From positions 1 through 64,000 of the forward strand of contig CAWBOY010000005.1 of assembly GCA_963790585.1 (NCBI GenBank): DNA of 64,000 nt, given 5' to 3'. This stretch comes from CAWBOY01 sp963790585. Its GTDB lineage: Bacteria; Planctomycetota; Planctomycetia; Gemmatales; Gemmataceae. The notes below the pieces were generated by a model. It searched no databases. It worked only from the letters and a program-made list of their open reading frames with translations, and had not been told where the DNA came from. Below, one piece after another: positions 20,139 through 30,282 of the stretch. The position numbers and the translations under genes are program-made. The number at the start of each line of letters is the position of its first letter. Positions within the stretch are counted from its first letter, which is position 1.

Positions 20139-20709
20139 TTATTCGATCTCGCCCCGATACTTCGCCACCAGACACCGCTGTTCTATTTCGGCATCACGCA
20201 TGGCCTGCAGCCGCTTGTATTCCAGTTGCCGGTCGATTGCCGCCACGAACGCTAGCGAAAAGCCTCCCAAAACCCACATACATGGCGAAGCCGTGTGACA
20301 GCCCCAGGATCTCGAAACATAGACCAAAGATCACACATGCCAGCGGTTCCACGACTTGCTTGACGGTCATCGCATTTTTGATCAGTTTCGTATCGACGTC
20401 GCCCTCATACCGGCTATGGCGAACGACGCCTTGACGCATGGCTCGCATAGTGATCGCCCGCTGACACAGCATGGCGACCGCCCAAACACCAAGGAAGGGA
20501 ACCATTTCCGGGATGCGCCCGAAGCAGCCGACCAGAAGCATGAACGCGAAGGCCATAAGGCCCGGAAACCCCAACGCTTCGCTACCGAAGTTCGTCCGGA
20601 AAAATGGCAGGAAGCAGATGCAGTGCCCCTTAGCCACCGCGTAAGCGATATTGAAAGTCTCTTTGTAACCTGGATTGAGCCCTTTCTCATTGCCTTGACC
20701 GCCTGACAT
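20139..20709 (-). pseudogene. Membrane protein of the TraD-like cluster, frame broken near its end
   Basis: The main frame (20709-20194) has hydrophobic segments around ALGFPGLMAFAFMLLVGCF, MVPFLGVWAVAMLC and VVEPLACVIFGLCFEILGLS. The expected fourth segment and cytoplasmic tail (GGFSLAFVAAIDRQLEYKRL, to VAKYRGEIE) lie in another frame ending at 20139, so a one-base shift near 20265 is likely. The family is unknown to me. Its place between the ATPase and the IS-split gene suggests an envelope component of a DNA-transfer or plasmid-maintenance apparatus. Confidence 0.6.
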
Positions 20710-20741
20710 GGTTTTTCCTCCAGAAAAAACAGAGATCGATC

Positions 20742-20933
20742 TTAGTTGTTGCTCGGTGTGAGTTTCCTTTGCCCGTCGCTCCGCAAGCTAAGTGCCTCCA
20801 GGCCGCGTTTCACCAATTGAAAGAGCGCAAAGTACATCCGTGCCCGTTGGTTGGACGGGATAGCCAGCACTTCTTCAACGCGCAGCGTCGTTTGCGACGC
20901 CAGTGCATGTAGCAGCTTCTCCTGTCTAGTCAT
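20742..20933 (-). CDS. Small hypothetical protein (63 residues)
   Basis: It begins MTRQEKLLHALASQTTLRVE and is mostly helical and basic, resembling the winged-helix start of small DNA-binding proteins, but no family can be named. It lies seven bases after the preceding small gene and before the membrane-protein gene on the same strand, so it belongs to that operon. Confidence 0.55.
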   Translation of the reverse strand: MTRQEKLLHALASQTTLRVEEVLAIPSNQRARMYFALFQLVKRGLEALSLRSDGQRKLTPSNN

Positions 20934-20939
20934 GACGCC

Positions 20940-21137
20940 CTAATTCCTTCCCGGATTGAGCGGGCGTTCGATCCCCATACGCTTGATTTCAAAAACCTCA
21001 ATGCCAAACTTAATTCGTTCGTAGATCTCAGCGAATGCCTCGCGCTCGTCCTCCGCACGAAAGCAGCCAGCAAAGACCTTCAAAATATGTTGGCTCGTAA
21101 TGACGGCGACATCGTGGATCAAACGTTCATCGGCCAC
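20940..21137 (-). CDS. Small hypothetical protein (65 residues)
   Basis: It begins MADERLIHDVAVITSQHILK. It is acidic and helical with a single Cys, and has no recognised domain. AAAGGAGGTGAG lies just before its start, a strong ribosome binding site that overlaps the end of the TraD-like ATPase frame. Tight spacing on both sides supports co-transcription. Confidence 0.6.
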   Translation of the reverse strand: MADERLIHDVAVITSQHILKVFAGCFRAEDEREAFAEIYERIKFGIEVFEIKRMGIERPLNPGRN

Positions 21138-21140
21138 GAC

Positions 21141-22570
21141 TCACCTCCTTTCAAAGGCTACCTGGAGGAAATTCTGGCCGTTGCTGAAGCGCTCCGGCCT
21201 GATAACGATGGCATCGGCAACACCTGAGCTGCCGGTGCGAAGGTTGTGCATGAACACATTGGGTTGCACGATGGGGTGGTAGGTCTGATTGAAACTACCC
21301 GTAAACTTCGCGCGTCCCATTAACGTGTCCCACATGGATTCTCCCGGCGCCAGCGACCCGCCGATCATAGTTTCCAAGCGTTGGCCGAGCAGACCCGACG
21401 CCCATTCCGCACTTTTGGCGTCACCCAAGCTGCAAAACAAGCGGTGTGCGAAATTGGTCAGAAGCGCGTTGGCCTCGTGTTCCGCAGCCTGGCCCCCTTT
21501 CAGAGCGGCATAGTAGGAATGCAAACTCTGCGTCAGCACTACCATGCAACCACCGTGCGAACGACATTCGGCCAGGAATTGCGGGTCGAACGAATTCAGG
21601 TGGTTCTGAAATTCATCTATCCAGAGCACGGTCACCTTGCGCTTGTCCGCGGCAAAGCGCCTCAAGATGTGCCTTTGGGTGGCGAGGTGCCAGATGCCAT
21701 TTACCATTGCTCCTGCGGCCCCATACCGCGAAATCGGCATGTCCACCAGCACCCACGCTCCCCGGTCCATGACCTCGGGCGAAATGTTCGTCGTAGTTGC
21801 CATCAAGTCACGGCAAACGCCGTTGCACAGGACATGGAGAATTCCCTGCACTTGCGTCGTGATGCTCGACTTGGTGCGATCATTCAGTGAGGGGATCTCC
21901 CCCAACCAGTAGGTCAACACCTGCTCGAAATCGGCCGCTTCGATAGGTGTTTTCGGCGCATGAAAAGCGGCTTCCAGAATGCGATTGTGGAATCCAGCCT
22001 GCCATTGCGGTGTGCCGATTTGATCCGGATTCATGGCCGCACCGGTGATGAATCGCTGCAAGTCCACGGGAGAAAGCGCTGCGGTTGCCAACCGTACCGG
22101 CTCAATGGACAATTGCAACATCCGCTCGCTTTGCCCCTGAAAGAACTGGTCGCTTGGTTCGCGCCGGATTGACCGCGATGCAACGTCTCCCCCAGGTTCA
22201 TGAGAAAGCTCGCCAGCTCCCGGCTGTCTGCTCCGGATTTCAGCTCATAATCCAGAACATTGAAGCGGAGGTCGTGTCCCGGCCCAAACACGTACAGGTC
22301 TTTCTGCCGGCCAGCGTTACCAAGGATGTCCTGCCAATACTGTAAATCTTCAACCGGTTTGGAGGCGAGGCACAAACAGCTAATGTCAGGATCTCTGGCC
22401 AATGCTTTCGCGATCTGATAACCCACGAAGTTCGTCTTGCCAGATCCAGACGCCCCTTGCACGCAAATGGAGCGCAGCAAATCACGTTTGGTAAAAGGAT
22501 CGTGGGGCGCCCACTTCAGGAGTGGAGTATCCAGTGGCTCTGCCGGCGTTTTCTGTTTGTGGAAAAGCAT
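21141..22570 (-). pseudogene. VirD4/TraD-like coupling ATPase, frame broken once
   Basis: The N-terminal part (22570-22150) has Walker A ASGSGKTNFVGYQIAKAL and CLASKPVEDLQYWQDIL. The C-terminal part (22121-21141) has Walker B TVLWIDEFQNHL, the Q of VVLTQSLHSYYA and a FERR end. A one-base loss near 22155 separates them, and rejoining gives about 475 residues. Such P-loop proteins recruit DNA or protein to type IV secretion channels. Here the N-terminal membrane anchor is absent, so it resembles the soluble TraG/TraD-like ATPases of plasmids. The ATG at 22570 follows GGGAG. No VirB4 or relaxase gene is nearby. Confidence 0.75.
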
Positions 22571-22717
22571 GGAAAATCTCCCTTCTTGACGCGGTTGCTC
22601 GGGACTCTCAATTCCTGACTCCAGGAATGCTCCCACTGGTTGCAAAGTAAAGTCCCCGGCTGCCTGGCGCGGGCAGCCAGGGACTTGTGAAAAAGCCCTC
22701 GACAAGCCTCAATCGGC

Positions 22718-22972
22718 TCACTCGGAAATCCATCTCCAACCACTGCCGCTGCACTCCTGGCACTTCTTCGCGCCGTTACATTTCATGCAGTCTCCCCACA
22801 TGATGCCTTTGCCGTTGCCGCCGCACAGGATGCACTGGCCGGACGTCAAACACGAGCGGCATGGGGTTATGAATGTGCCTGCCATGTGCAGCGCCACAAA
22901 AACGAGCACCGTCGCCAACACCATGCCGAACACACAGCCGAGCCCGGTATGGAATCCGTTCTTGACGGACAT
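22718..22972 (-). CDS. Small membrane-anchored protein with DnaJ-like CxxC zinc motifs
   Basis: About 84 residues. A hydrophobic segment (LGCVFGMVLATVLVFVALHM, residues about 10-30) is followed by CRSCLTSGQCILCGGNGKG and CMKCNGAKKCQECSGSGW, four paired cysteines of the DnaJ CxxCxGxG kind. One zinc-binding domain held at the membrane is inferred. I start at ATG 22972 since the longer frame overlaps the upstream gene. It overlaps neither neighbour and sits in the same minus-strand operon. Confidence 0.65.
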   Translation of the reverse strand: MSVKNGFHTGLGCVFGMVLATVLVFVALHMAGTFITPCRSCLTSGQCILCGGNGKGIMWGDCMKCNGAKKCQECSGSGWRWISE

Positions 22973-22976
22973 GGGT

Positions 22977-23885
22977 TTACCTCGATTTGAAACCGACAGT
23001 GTCCTGCGGTGCGGCACTCCGTGCTTTACGCCACGAGCGCAAAGCGGCCATCGCACCGAGGGCTATCACTATCAGGCCGATGATGACGGTCCAATTGGTG
23101 GCTTTGGCGATCTCGCCCGCCACCACACCGGGAGCTTCCGCCAGTGGTTTGAGCGTATTTTGCGCTAGGACCTGGGTGAGGTCTTTTGCACCCGTGATAA
23201 ACGGTTCCGGGTTGGCCACGAAGGCCGTAAGCACCGCACCCGAAGCGAGAACATCCTTGTGTTTCCACAGGAACTCCATGGCCGGATCACCGTATTTGGC
23301 AACGACGCCCAGGACCTCGGGCGCCCGGCCGGCCGCTGCCAGTTTCCCGCCTTCGGAGGCCACCATCGCCAGCCGCCGGGCGTTTTGCCCGCTTGCCAGA
23401 GACTCAAACGCTTGAACGGCGGGTTTGCCCAAACTCGCCATTGCTGGCTCGGCTACGCCGTGCGTTTTCGCCAATACGGCGGCCGCCGCTTCGCCGTGTT
23501 CCAAGAATAGTTGCATCCCCCGAGGCCGGGCAATCACCCAAACGGCTCCGTCTTCACCGAAGCGGCTGAGAATCCCCACTACCTGCGGAGCGTGTTCGCC
23601 TGCCTCTTCGACGAGGCGAAATGCGGTCGGTCCTACTTTGCGCACCGCCGCGTAGAATCCGTCACCGTGTCGGACGGCATAACTTTCGATCTTGCTCGCC
23701 AGTGTGCCGATGCTTTCGCTGGCTACCTGGCGGCCGAATCTCTGCAACACGTAATCCGCGGCTTCTTGGGCCAGCTTGCTTTTGCCGTCCGCATGTGCTG
23801 GAGGACTGCCGTTTGCCAGGAACACGGTCACGACACAGAAAGCCGTGACTGCCTGACGTAAGGCATGGTTGATGCGCTTGTCCAT
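22977..23885 (-). CDS. Exported hypothetical protein with C-terminal membrane segment
   Basis: 302 residues with a signal peptide (AFCVVTVFLANGSPPAHADG, cleavage likely after AHA), a long alanine-rich helical middle (AADYVLQRFGRQVASESIGT and following), and a C-terminal transmembrane helix (WTVIIGLIVIALGAMAALRS) followed by basic residues. It is probably anchored in the cytoplasmic membrane with most of the chain outside. The family is unknown. It is separated by six bases from the next gene upstream and by four from the zinc-motif gene, so they are probably one operon. Confidence 0.7.
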   Translation of the reverse strand: MDKRINHALRQAVTAFCVVTVFLANGSPPAHADGKSKLAQEAADYVLQRFGRQVASESIGTLASKIESYAVRHGDGFYAAVRKVGPTAFRLVEEAGEHAPQVVGILSRFGEDGAVWVIARPRGMQLFLEHGEAAAAVLAKTHGVAEPAMASLGKPAVQAFESLASGQNARRLAMVASEGGKLAAAGRAPEVLGVVAKYGDPAMEFLWKHKDVLASGAVLTAFVANPEPFITGAKDLTQVLAQNTLKPLAEAPGVVAGEIAKATNWTVIIGLIVIALGAMAALRSWRKARSAAPQDTVGFKSR

Positions 23886-23891
23886 TATTGT

Positions 23892-24890
23892 TCAACTCCC
23901 TTCCAGTATGAGTTTTTTCAGTGCTTCGTTGCAAAGCCGAGAACGGACCTGTTGCAGCTTCAGTAGTTCGGCACGCAGCCCTAACGCCCGGCGGTTTGGC
24001 TCTCCGTCCAGTAGAGCTGCCTCAACTTTATTGAGGGCTTCGCGGACCTTGTTGGCAACATCGCCTTCCGGGTCATAGCCCGCTCGATGCAGCACGAAGT
24101 CAACGACCCTATCCACGATCACAGCCGCCACCAAGCCGACGCCAAGCGTTTCCACGCCGAGCGCCGCTCCGCCACCCAGGATGCCGGCCGAGAGCCCGAG
24201 GCGTTCGCTAACGACGGTGAGAATGCGTAAGGAAATGTTGGCCGCAATATCGGCGGCGATGAAGGTGGAGACTTCACGGGTGACGGTAACGCCCATGTCG
24301 AGCTGGACGACGGGCAGGACACGCTCGACCATCTGAGCATAGGCCCTGTGAAACGTTTCATCGCTGCCCAGTGCCGGCAACAGGTCGCTCTGAGCCAGAT
24401 CGTTGTCGCTCAAGTCGGCGCGAACCTCAACCAACAACGCGTTTTCGATCCCCTCCAGCTCGCTGACGTATCCGCGAACGCAGGACTCAATGAGGTCCTT
24501 GATCTCTTGGCCGCTGAATACCTCTCGCTCGAAGGACTCGCGCAAGAAACGATTGTGGCCGTCACGGTCGGCCCAGGGCAGATTGGCACGGACAAAGGCC
24601 CATTTGCCAGACAGCGATAACGCTTCTTCGGCAAATCGTCTGGCCGTCTTCTTCCGGTCGGCGAAAAAGGCCTTCACGGGCTCAGCGTATTTGTGGCTGG
24701 CACCCACCGACGTTTGCTCGGCACTGGAAAGCCGCGGTGTAATCTTGTCCCAGGCGGCTTGGCGAACGGGGTCAACAAAGCCCCAGCTCATGCGAATGAT
24801 CACTACGAGGAGCAGGCCGGCGATGACGCCGGTAGCCACCAAGAGCTGGCCTAGCCAGCGTGTATGGCTGAGATTCAGCTTCATACCCAT
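23892..24890 (-). CDS. Membrane protein with long helical extracytoplasmic region, hypothetical
   Basis: About 332 residues from ATG 24890, preferred because AAGGAG lies six bases before it. There is one N-terminal transmembrane helix (LLVATGVIAGLLLVVIIRMS), a charged helical region, and then a hydrophobic glycine-rich stretch (LSAGILGGGAALGVETLGVG, then LVAAVIVDRVVDFVLHRAGY) that may be a hairpin. No family is recognised. It heads the membrane part of the TraD-like operon. A role in anchoring the apparatus is inferred from position only. Confidence 0.65.
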   Translation of the reverse strand: MGMKLNLSHTRWLGQLLVATGVIAGLLLVVIIRMSWGFVDPVRQAAWDKITPRLSSAEQTSVGASHKYAEPVKAFFADRKKTARRFAEEALSLSGKWAFVRANLPWADRDGHNRFLRESFEREVFSGQEIKDLIESCVRGYVSELEGIENALLVEVRADLSDNDLAQSDLLPALGSDETFHRAYAQMVERVLPVVQLDMGVTVTREVSTFIAADIAANISLRILTVVSERLGLSAGILGGGAALGVETLGVGLVAAVIVDRVVDFVLHRAGYDPEGDVANKVREALNKVEAALLDGEPNRRALGLRAELLKLQQVRSRLCNEALKKLILEGS

Positions 24891-25026
24891 CATAAACTCC
24901 TTCAAAAGGGTCACAGATGCAGATACCGCAACGGGCGGTATCGGGCTCGCCGGGAGACATTCCCGGCAGTTCAGAAGATCAAGCACGTCGACAAGCGTCG
25001 CGCGTTTTTTCAGGCAAATCGGCGGG

Positions 25027-25826
25027 TTAGGAACATGACTTCCCTCCCTTAGCTTTGTCTTTCAAGACTGCGACGAAGGTCTTCACATCGAGTTGTTGAT
25101 CGCGTGCCTTGGCGCTTCACGTTGGAGGTCAGCGAGCGCGTCCAGCACTTCATCGAGCGCGAGAGATTGACCGGACACGGTGATGCTGACGCCCGTTGGG
25201 AGAGGGCAAACGACCCGGAGCAGACGAACGTCGGGGGCTGTTGGACTCTTTCGTTTGCGGACATGGCTGGAAAGGGTATCGCGGGTCGCCCCGCTGAGCA
25301 TGAGGGTAAGCGCCGCCTGTTGCTCGGCTTCCGGCAACTTGCTGATGGTGTAGGTCTCGTTGAGGGACAACGACCCTTCAGAAAGGGCTTTCTGAACCGC
25401 ATTGATGCAGCGGCCGGCCGATAGCAGCTTTGTGACTTCCGACGCCGAAATCTTGAGTTGTTCGGCAAGATCCTTGGCTTGCCACTGTGGATTGAGCCGC
25501 CGTAGCTCCTCGCAAATCTTCGACTTCTCATGGGGAGTCAAATCGACACGATGGATGTTCTCCGTGGCCTGGAGCAAGCGAAACTGCGTTTCCGTCATCG
25601 GCTCGTCCAGGATGACCGTCATCAGTTTCGTCAAACCCACGAGCTTGGCGGCTTGCAAACGGCGATGGCCCCAAATCAGCGTCCCATCGGCCAGGGCGCC
25701 GACCGGCTGGAGTTGGCGAACTCTCAGGCTCTCACCGAGATCGCGGAGATCGTCTTCGCGGTCTTGTTTTCGGGCCTGGCCGCGTGTTTTGAACCAGGGT
25801 AACTCTTCCTCAAGCGGAATAAGCAT
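25027..25826 (-). pseudogene. ParB-family partition protein, last residues out of frame
   Basis: It has the ParB N-terminal domain (LQPVGALADGTLIWGHRRLQ, with GHRRLQA as the GExRxxA box, and TENIHRVDLTPHEKSKICEE) and a central HTH (WQAKDLAEQLKISASEVTKLL). The main frame stops at 25083. A one-base shift near 25106 would extend it through ARDQQLDVKTFVAVLKDKAK to a TAA at 25027. The GGAGGT before the ATG at 25826 is the best ribosome binding site. No parA partner is present. It probably belongs to the plasmid-like unit, as DNA segregation or a regulator. Confidence 0.8.
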
Positions 25827-25862
25827 GTTGCTGCTACCTCCGATAAAAACGTGTCGAAGCAA

Positions 25863-26764
25863 ATTGCTAATCTCGATTCAACTCATCGCCGGCTGCGCCC
25901 TTGGAACCAGTCGAACTCTTTCGGCGCAATTAACGACGTTTCGCTACTGTCTCTTTGGGGCAATTAGCGGCCGTGTCCGGGACAGATGGTCCGGAGAAGC
26001 GTAGGCTCGGGCAGCGAATTACAGTCTTCACTTTCCGTTCGCCCGGCCAATGAAGGTGCGGCTGGCGTCACCGTTTCGCCATAAATCCGTGCCGCGATCC
26101 GCCCTGCCACCATTGTTTTCTTCTTTGTCTCTTGGTGGTGCCAGCCATTGCGCGATTTCGCCATTCAGGAGATAAAGCCAGCCTCGGGGACGGCTCTTAG
26201 AATTTGCTCTATTTTCTTCGGATTGTGAATTTCGTTGGTCAGGAAAGACGGAGATGTCCCGCTCGTGCGAGAAATGGCCATACTACCATACTACGGGACT
26301 GCCGGAACGCAATCGCCGCCATTTATATGGGCACAGGGCGCCGGTAACGGTCGACAAGCCGACAAACTTCATTTCCCGCACAGTTAGCGAGACCAATGAA
26401 GGGAATCAGGTCGTGCAAAGGGTATTGGGGGAAAGACTACCGACGAATTGCGCGAGCCCCACGGCGGCGACCTGTTACCAGCACGTGTCCGTTCGGCCAA
26501 CCGCGTGGCTGCGTTTACCCAGCCAAGCTCGTTCTTCGAGACGCACTTTGGTCAGAGAAGCCCAAGATCAGGAGGTTGGCGGAGAAGTCGGCGGCGTTGC
26601 TTGGTTGGCCGACAGTGACGAGCGAGCGGCTTGCCAGCGATCCGGAAGAAGACCGGCCAACTGATCCGCCGAAGTGGTCGGTAAGCGGGTGAGCACGTCT
26701 TGAAGATACCAGCACTGCCTCGTAGCGGCTGAAAATGGGGCGACCTGAGACGAACATCGCCCCA
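25863..26764. other. About 0.9 kb without a supported gene
   Basis: Open frames exist on both strands (for example 26396-26692 on plus), but none has a family resemblance, a ribosome binding site or clean neighbours. It may contain the promoter region for the leftward parB operon just above 25830. ISKra4 copy A begins immediately to the right. Confidence 0.35.
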
Positions 26765-26773
26765 GGCCGCGGA

Positions 26774-28296
26774 GTGTAAGCGTCAGTTAAGTTGCTGAAC
26801 GGTTGTTCTTTTCGTAAACCGTCGTTCCCAAAAGGCAGCCCATTGTCCCTTTTCGCTGCGGTACAGCGCCCGCACGTGGCACAACGCGTGCGCCCCGTTC
26901 TCACCCCAACGCATGCCCGCCCCTTTCAGACGCTGCCCCACTACCGTCTTGCACGCGCTTTCCACCACGCCGCTGCCAATCTGCAATCCGTCCGCTAGAT
27001 ACTCCGGGTACTCCATCCGATGCACATTGTTTCCGAAGTATCTCTCCACTTCTTCCCTCTGGTCACGCAACGTCGCCGACATCCGCTCGGGCCAAGTCCA
27101 GTTCTCCAATACGCCCAGCGTCGTCGCCCCTCCCTCCCGCTTGAGCAGACTACACCACTGCTCCGCCTGAGCCTTTGCTTTTTCTTCGTCCGTCAGGTAC
27201 AAGGCTTTGGCCAACTTCTCCAGGTAGCTCGCCGCGTGCCAGAAGTCCAAAATCAACACCAGGTCCTCACGGTTAAAGTTAGTCTGCATGAACGCCTCCA
27301 ACCCGTTGCCTCCATCGGTCAACGCCACCCACCTTTGGGCTTTCTCCATGCCCACATGGGCCGCCTGCCGACGCAATAACGGGCCTAACTGGTCCAATGC
27401 ATACAGCCCGCTCAGATAACGCACTTGCAAGCAGGGCGGTGGTTTGCCCGGTGGCTGGAGCCAGGCGTCACCGGGATACGGATTGTAGACACCAGCAACA
27501 TAAGCCATCCGGCCTTCCGCTTTGGCACCGCGGGGGCCCTGTTGACGTGTGCCCGTTGCATCCACAGTCACATAGGCCACGCTGCGTCCCTGGGCATCCT
27601 GATACCACGGCCAAAGCACCGCCAAACCAAAAAGGATGCCGTCGGCCATGCACTTCTCGATCCGTTGCCCCACGTCTTCGGTGGTGCGTTGGACCGTCGA
27701 TTCGGACACATCGACTCCCGACATCTCCTGGAGTAGTTCTGCTCCCCTCTCGAAGCTATCGCAAACGCCGCCCGCTAAGGTGGTCAGTTGTTCGGCCGCG
27801 GGCGTCAACGACCGTGTCGTGATGCCGGCTCGCTCGTCGAACGGGGCATAGCCCCGCGCAACAGCGGCAGTAGTAGTAGGCGCGTCGGTAGCCGATGGTG
27901 CCGAAGAGGCTAACGAGTCGACGGGGGCGGTCACCGTGAAAGGGAGCGGCATGGTCGCAGTCGGGGCAGGTCACTGAGGAGGATTCGTAGCCGTTTTTTT
28001 TTGAGCCAGGCGTTTTTCATAGGCTTTGGCGGCGATTTTCAGGGCAAGGTCGCGGATCTTGAATTCGGTGGCACCAAAGAGCGTAGCGGGTTCCGCGTCC
28101 ACAAGCAGTTGGGCCATCTGGACCAACTCATCTTGCGAAAACTCAGCAATGGCCGCGGCCAATTCCTGGACTTGGTCTTGCCGGGTTGGGGTGTCGACGG
28201 ACATCGTTGCTTCTCCGAGCGGGGGGGCATTCTTGTCGGATCGTCCTACCGCTGATAGGTGTACAAAATTTCCACCAACTTTTCAGCTGCTCACAC
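26774..28296 (-). mobile_element. ISKra4-family element, copy A, with 9-bp target duplication
   Basis: The ends GTGTAAGCGTCAGTTAAG (left) and CTTTTCAGCTGCTCACAC (right) form an imperfect inverted repeat. GGCCGCGGA occurs on both sides (26765-26773 and 28297-28305), a perfect 9-bp target duplication. The element is almost identical to copy B at 31216-32739. The only difference I see is one extra base in copy B near 32299, opposite 27856 here. Confidence 0.92.
26783..28204 (-). pseudogene. ISKra4-family transposase, copy A
   Basis: A 77-codon first frame (28204-27971, MSVDTPTRQDQVQELAAAIA) runs into nine A on the coding strand (27994-28002). A -1 slip there leads to the zinc-ribbon part (CPDCDHAAPFHGDRP, then YRRAYYYCRCC). 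The catalytic part (GYAPFDERAGITTRS, LTDGGNGLEAF, ILDFWHAASYLEKLAKALY and IGSGVVESACKTVVGQRLKG) is in yet another frame after about 27856. The first shift is normal for the family. The second is a lesion or a sequence error. The third copy in this window reads cleanly across the same place. Confidence 0.82.
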
Positions 28297-28642
28297 GGCC
28301 GCGGACACAGTAATAAATCTTGCTTGATTTTTGCATGTTTTTGGACCAATACTAAAAAGGCTCTAATTTGCTTACCAACACGTCTCGCGTTCATTATGTC
28401 TGGTCCAAACGAATCCCTCCCTTTATTTTCTGAAGAAGTTAAAGTCTACTACGGGCTCCGGCTGTTTGCCTTTAAGCTGCTCGATCAGGGGCTAATCAAT
28501 GAGGAAAAATTCCGAGTGCTTTGGGCACCGGCGACCCTTTATATGCAAGAAAAGAACCTGGAAGGGGTTATGCTGTTTTGCCTCAGTCGAATCTGGAAAA
28601 TCGCTTCGTTTGGGTTAGCATTACCTGAACGGAGGTTTCCAC

Positions 28643-28957
28643 ATGAACAAGCCGCGTCGTCACTTTGCCGATGAGGACAAGGTCGCCATCCTCAAACGGC
28701 ACCTTATCGACAAGGTCCCTGTTTCTGACCTGTGCGATGAACTCGACCTCTACCCCAACCAGTTCTACGATTGGCTCAAAAAGTTCTTCGAGAACGGCCA
28801 CCTGGCCTTTGCCAACGGTCGCAAGGGTAGGCCGCCTCAAGACACGCAACAGGACAAGATCCAAAAGCTCGAAGCCAAACTTCAAAAGAAAAACGAAGTC
28901 ATGGCCGAGCTCATGGAAGCCCACACCGAGCTAAAAAAAAGTCTTGGGGAACTCTAA
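28643..28957 (+). CDS. IS3-family OrfA, HTH protein with slip site at its end
   Basis: 104 residues. It has an HTH_Tnp_1-type domain (FADEDKVAILKRHLIDKVPV, then SDLCDELDLYPNQFYDWLKK) and a C-terminal leucine-rich coiled coil (KIQKLEAKLQKKNEVMAELM). The eight A at 28933-28940 near its end allow a -1 slip into the orfB frame, giving the OrfAB fusion that acts as the transposase in IS3 elements. GGAGG before the ATG supports the start. Confidence 0.88.
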   Translation: MNKPRRHFADEDKVAILKRHLIDKVPVSDLCDELDLYPNQFYDWLKKFFENGHLAFANGRKGRPPQDTQQDKIQKLEAKLQKKNEVMAELMEAHTELKKSLGEL

Positions 28958-29049
28958 CCGGCTGCTGGGTCCCCCACGACACGCGCAACCAGCTCGTCGA
29001 TTTCGTCCGCACTTGGGCCGACAAAACCGACATCTCCGTCGCGCGTTTC

Positions 29050-30282
29050 ATGCCCTGGGTCGGCATCGGCCGCAGCAAGTACGAGGACTGGCGGCAACGC
29101 TTCGGCAAAGTCAACGAACACAACGCCTGGGTGCCACGCGATCACTGGCTCACCACCGACGAAACCGAGCGCATCTGTGCCTTCGCCCGCCAGCACCCCG
29201 ACGATGGTTACCGCCGTATGACCTTCATGATGCTCGATGCCGACGTTGTCGCCTGTAGCCCGGCCAGTGTCTATCGCGTCCTCAAAAAGAACGGACTCCT
29301 GGCCGGACAGACGCCCAACGTCACCAAGAAAGGCACAGGCTATGTGCAGCCCCTGCAACCGCACCAGGAGTGGCATGTCGATGTCAGTTACCTCAACATC
29401 GTCGGTACCTTCTACTTCTTATGCTCCATCCTCGATGGCTATAGTCGCTTTATCGTCCACTGGGAAATCCGCGACAAAATGGAGGAAATCGACGTGGAAA
29501 CCATCCTGCAACGCGCCCGCGAACAGTTCCCCGGCGTCACCCCACGCATCATCTCCGACAACGGGCCTCAGTTCATCGCCAAGGATTTCAAGGAGTTCAT
29601 CCGCGTCGCCGGCATGACGCATGTGCGTACGTCGCCTTATTACCCCCAAAGCAACGGCAAAATCGAACGCTGGCACAAGACCATCAAGGGCGAATGTATC
29701 CGTGTTCAGGTGCCGCTGTCCCTCGACGAGGCACGGCACAAGGTCACCGACTACGTCGCCTATTACAACAACACACGCCTCAACAGCGCCGTCGGCTACG
29801 TCACACCCAAGGACAAGCTCCTGGGCAATGACGCACGCATCTTTGCCGAACGTGACCGCAAGCTCGCCGAAGCACGTGAACGCCGCAAACAGATGCGTCA
29901 GACAAGGCACGAGCAGTCGCAGTCAGGCCCAGAGTCGTCCCGTCCCGCCATCGACTTCGCAGCTGTTCGCGCCGCCATCACCATCGCTCAGGTTCTCACC
30001 TTGCTGGGCTTCAACGCACGCTCCGACCACGCCGGCCAGCAACGCGGCCCCTGTCCCTTGCACGGCTCGACCCGTGGCACTGCTTGCTGCTTCTCCGTCA
30101 ACACCACGGCCCACACCTTCCACTGCTTCAAATGTGGACGCTCCGGCAATGCCCTCGACCTCTGGGCCGCTGCCCGACGCCTGTCGACCTACGACGCCGC
30201 CCTCGACTTGTGTCAACGCCTCAACATCCCGCTGCCACTCCTACGCCGCCCCCACCCCGGAGCAGAGAAGAGGAACCCGTAG
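29050..30282 (+). CDS. IS3-family OrfB transposase fused to a primase-type CHC2 zinc finger
   Basis: Residues about 100-275 form the integrase core, with Asp111 (WHVDVSYLN), Asp170 (IISDNGPQF) and Glu206 (GKIERWHK), an exact DD35E spacing. From about residue 305 comes an extension absent from ordinary OrfB proteins: IDFAAVRAAITIAQVLTLLG, then CPLH (Cys335, His338) and CFKCGRSGNALDLWAA (Cys359, Cys362), the layout of the DnaG zinc-binding domain. The frame is open leftwards to the A8 slip site at 28933-28940, so the real product is probably OrfAB of about 546 residues. The first ATG in frame is at 29050. It looks intact. Confidence 0.9.
   Translation: MPWVGIGRSKYEDWRQRFGKVNEHNAWVPRDHWLTTDETERICAFARQHPDDGYRRMTFMMLDADVVACSPASVYRVLKKNGLLAGQTPNVTKKGTGYVQPLQPHQEWHVDVSYLNIVGTFYFLCSILDGYSRFIVHWEIRDKMEEIDVETILQRAREQFPGVTPRIISDNGPQFIAKDFKEFIRVAGMTHVRTSPYYPQSNGKIERWHKTIKGECIRVQVPLSLDEARHKVTDYVAYYNNTRLNSAVGYVTPKDKLLGNDARIFAERDRKLAEARERRKQMRQTRHEQSQSGPESSRPAIDFAAVRAAITIAQVLTLLGFNARSDHAGQQRGPCPLHGSTRGTACCFSVNTTAHTFHCFKCGRSGNALDLWAAARRLSTYDAALDLCQRLNIPLPLLRRPHPGAEKRNP

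Noticed and set aside
26254..26692. Two overlapping plus-strand frames before ISKra4 copy A
   Set aside because: No ribosome binding site, no family, and composition typical of GC-rich non-coding sequence.
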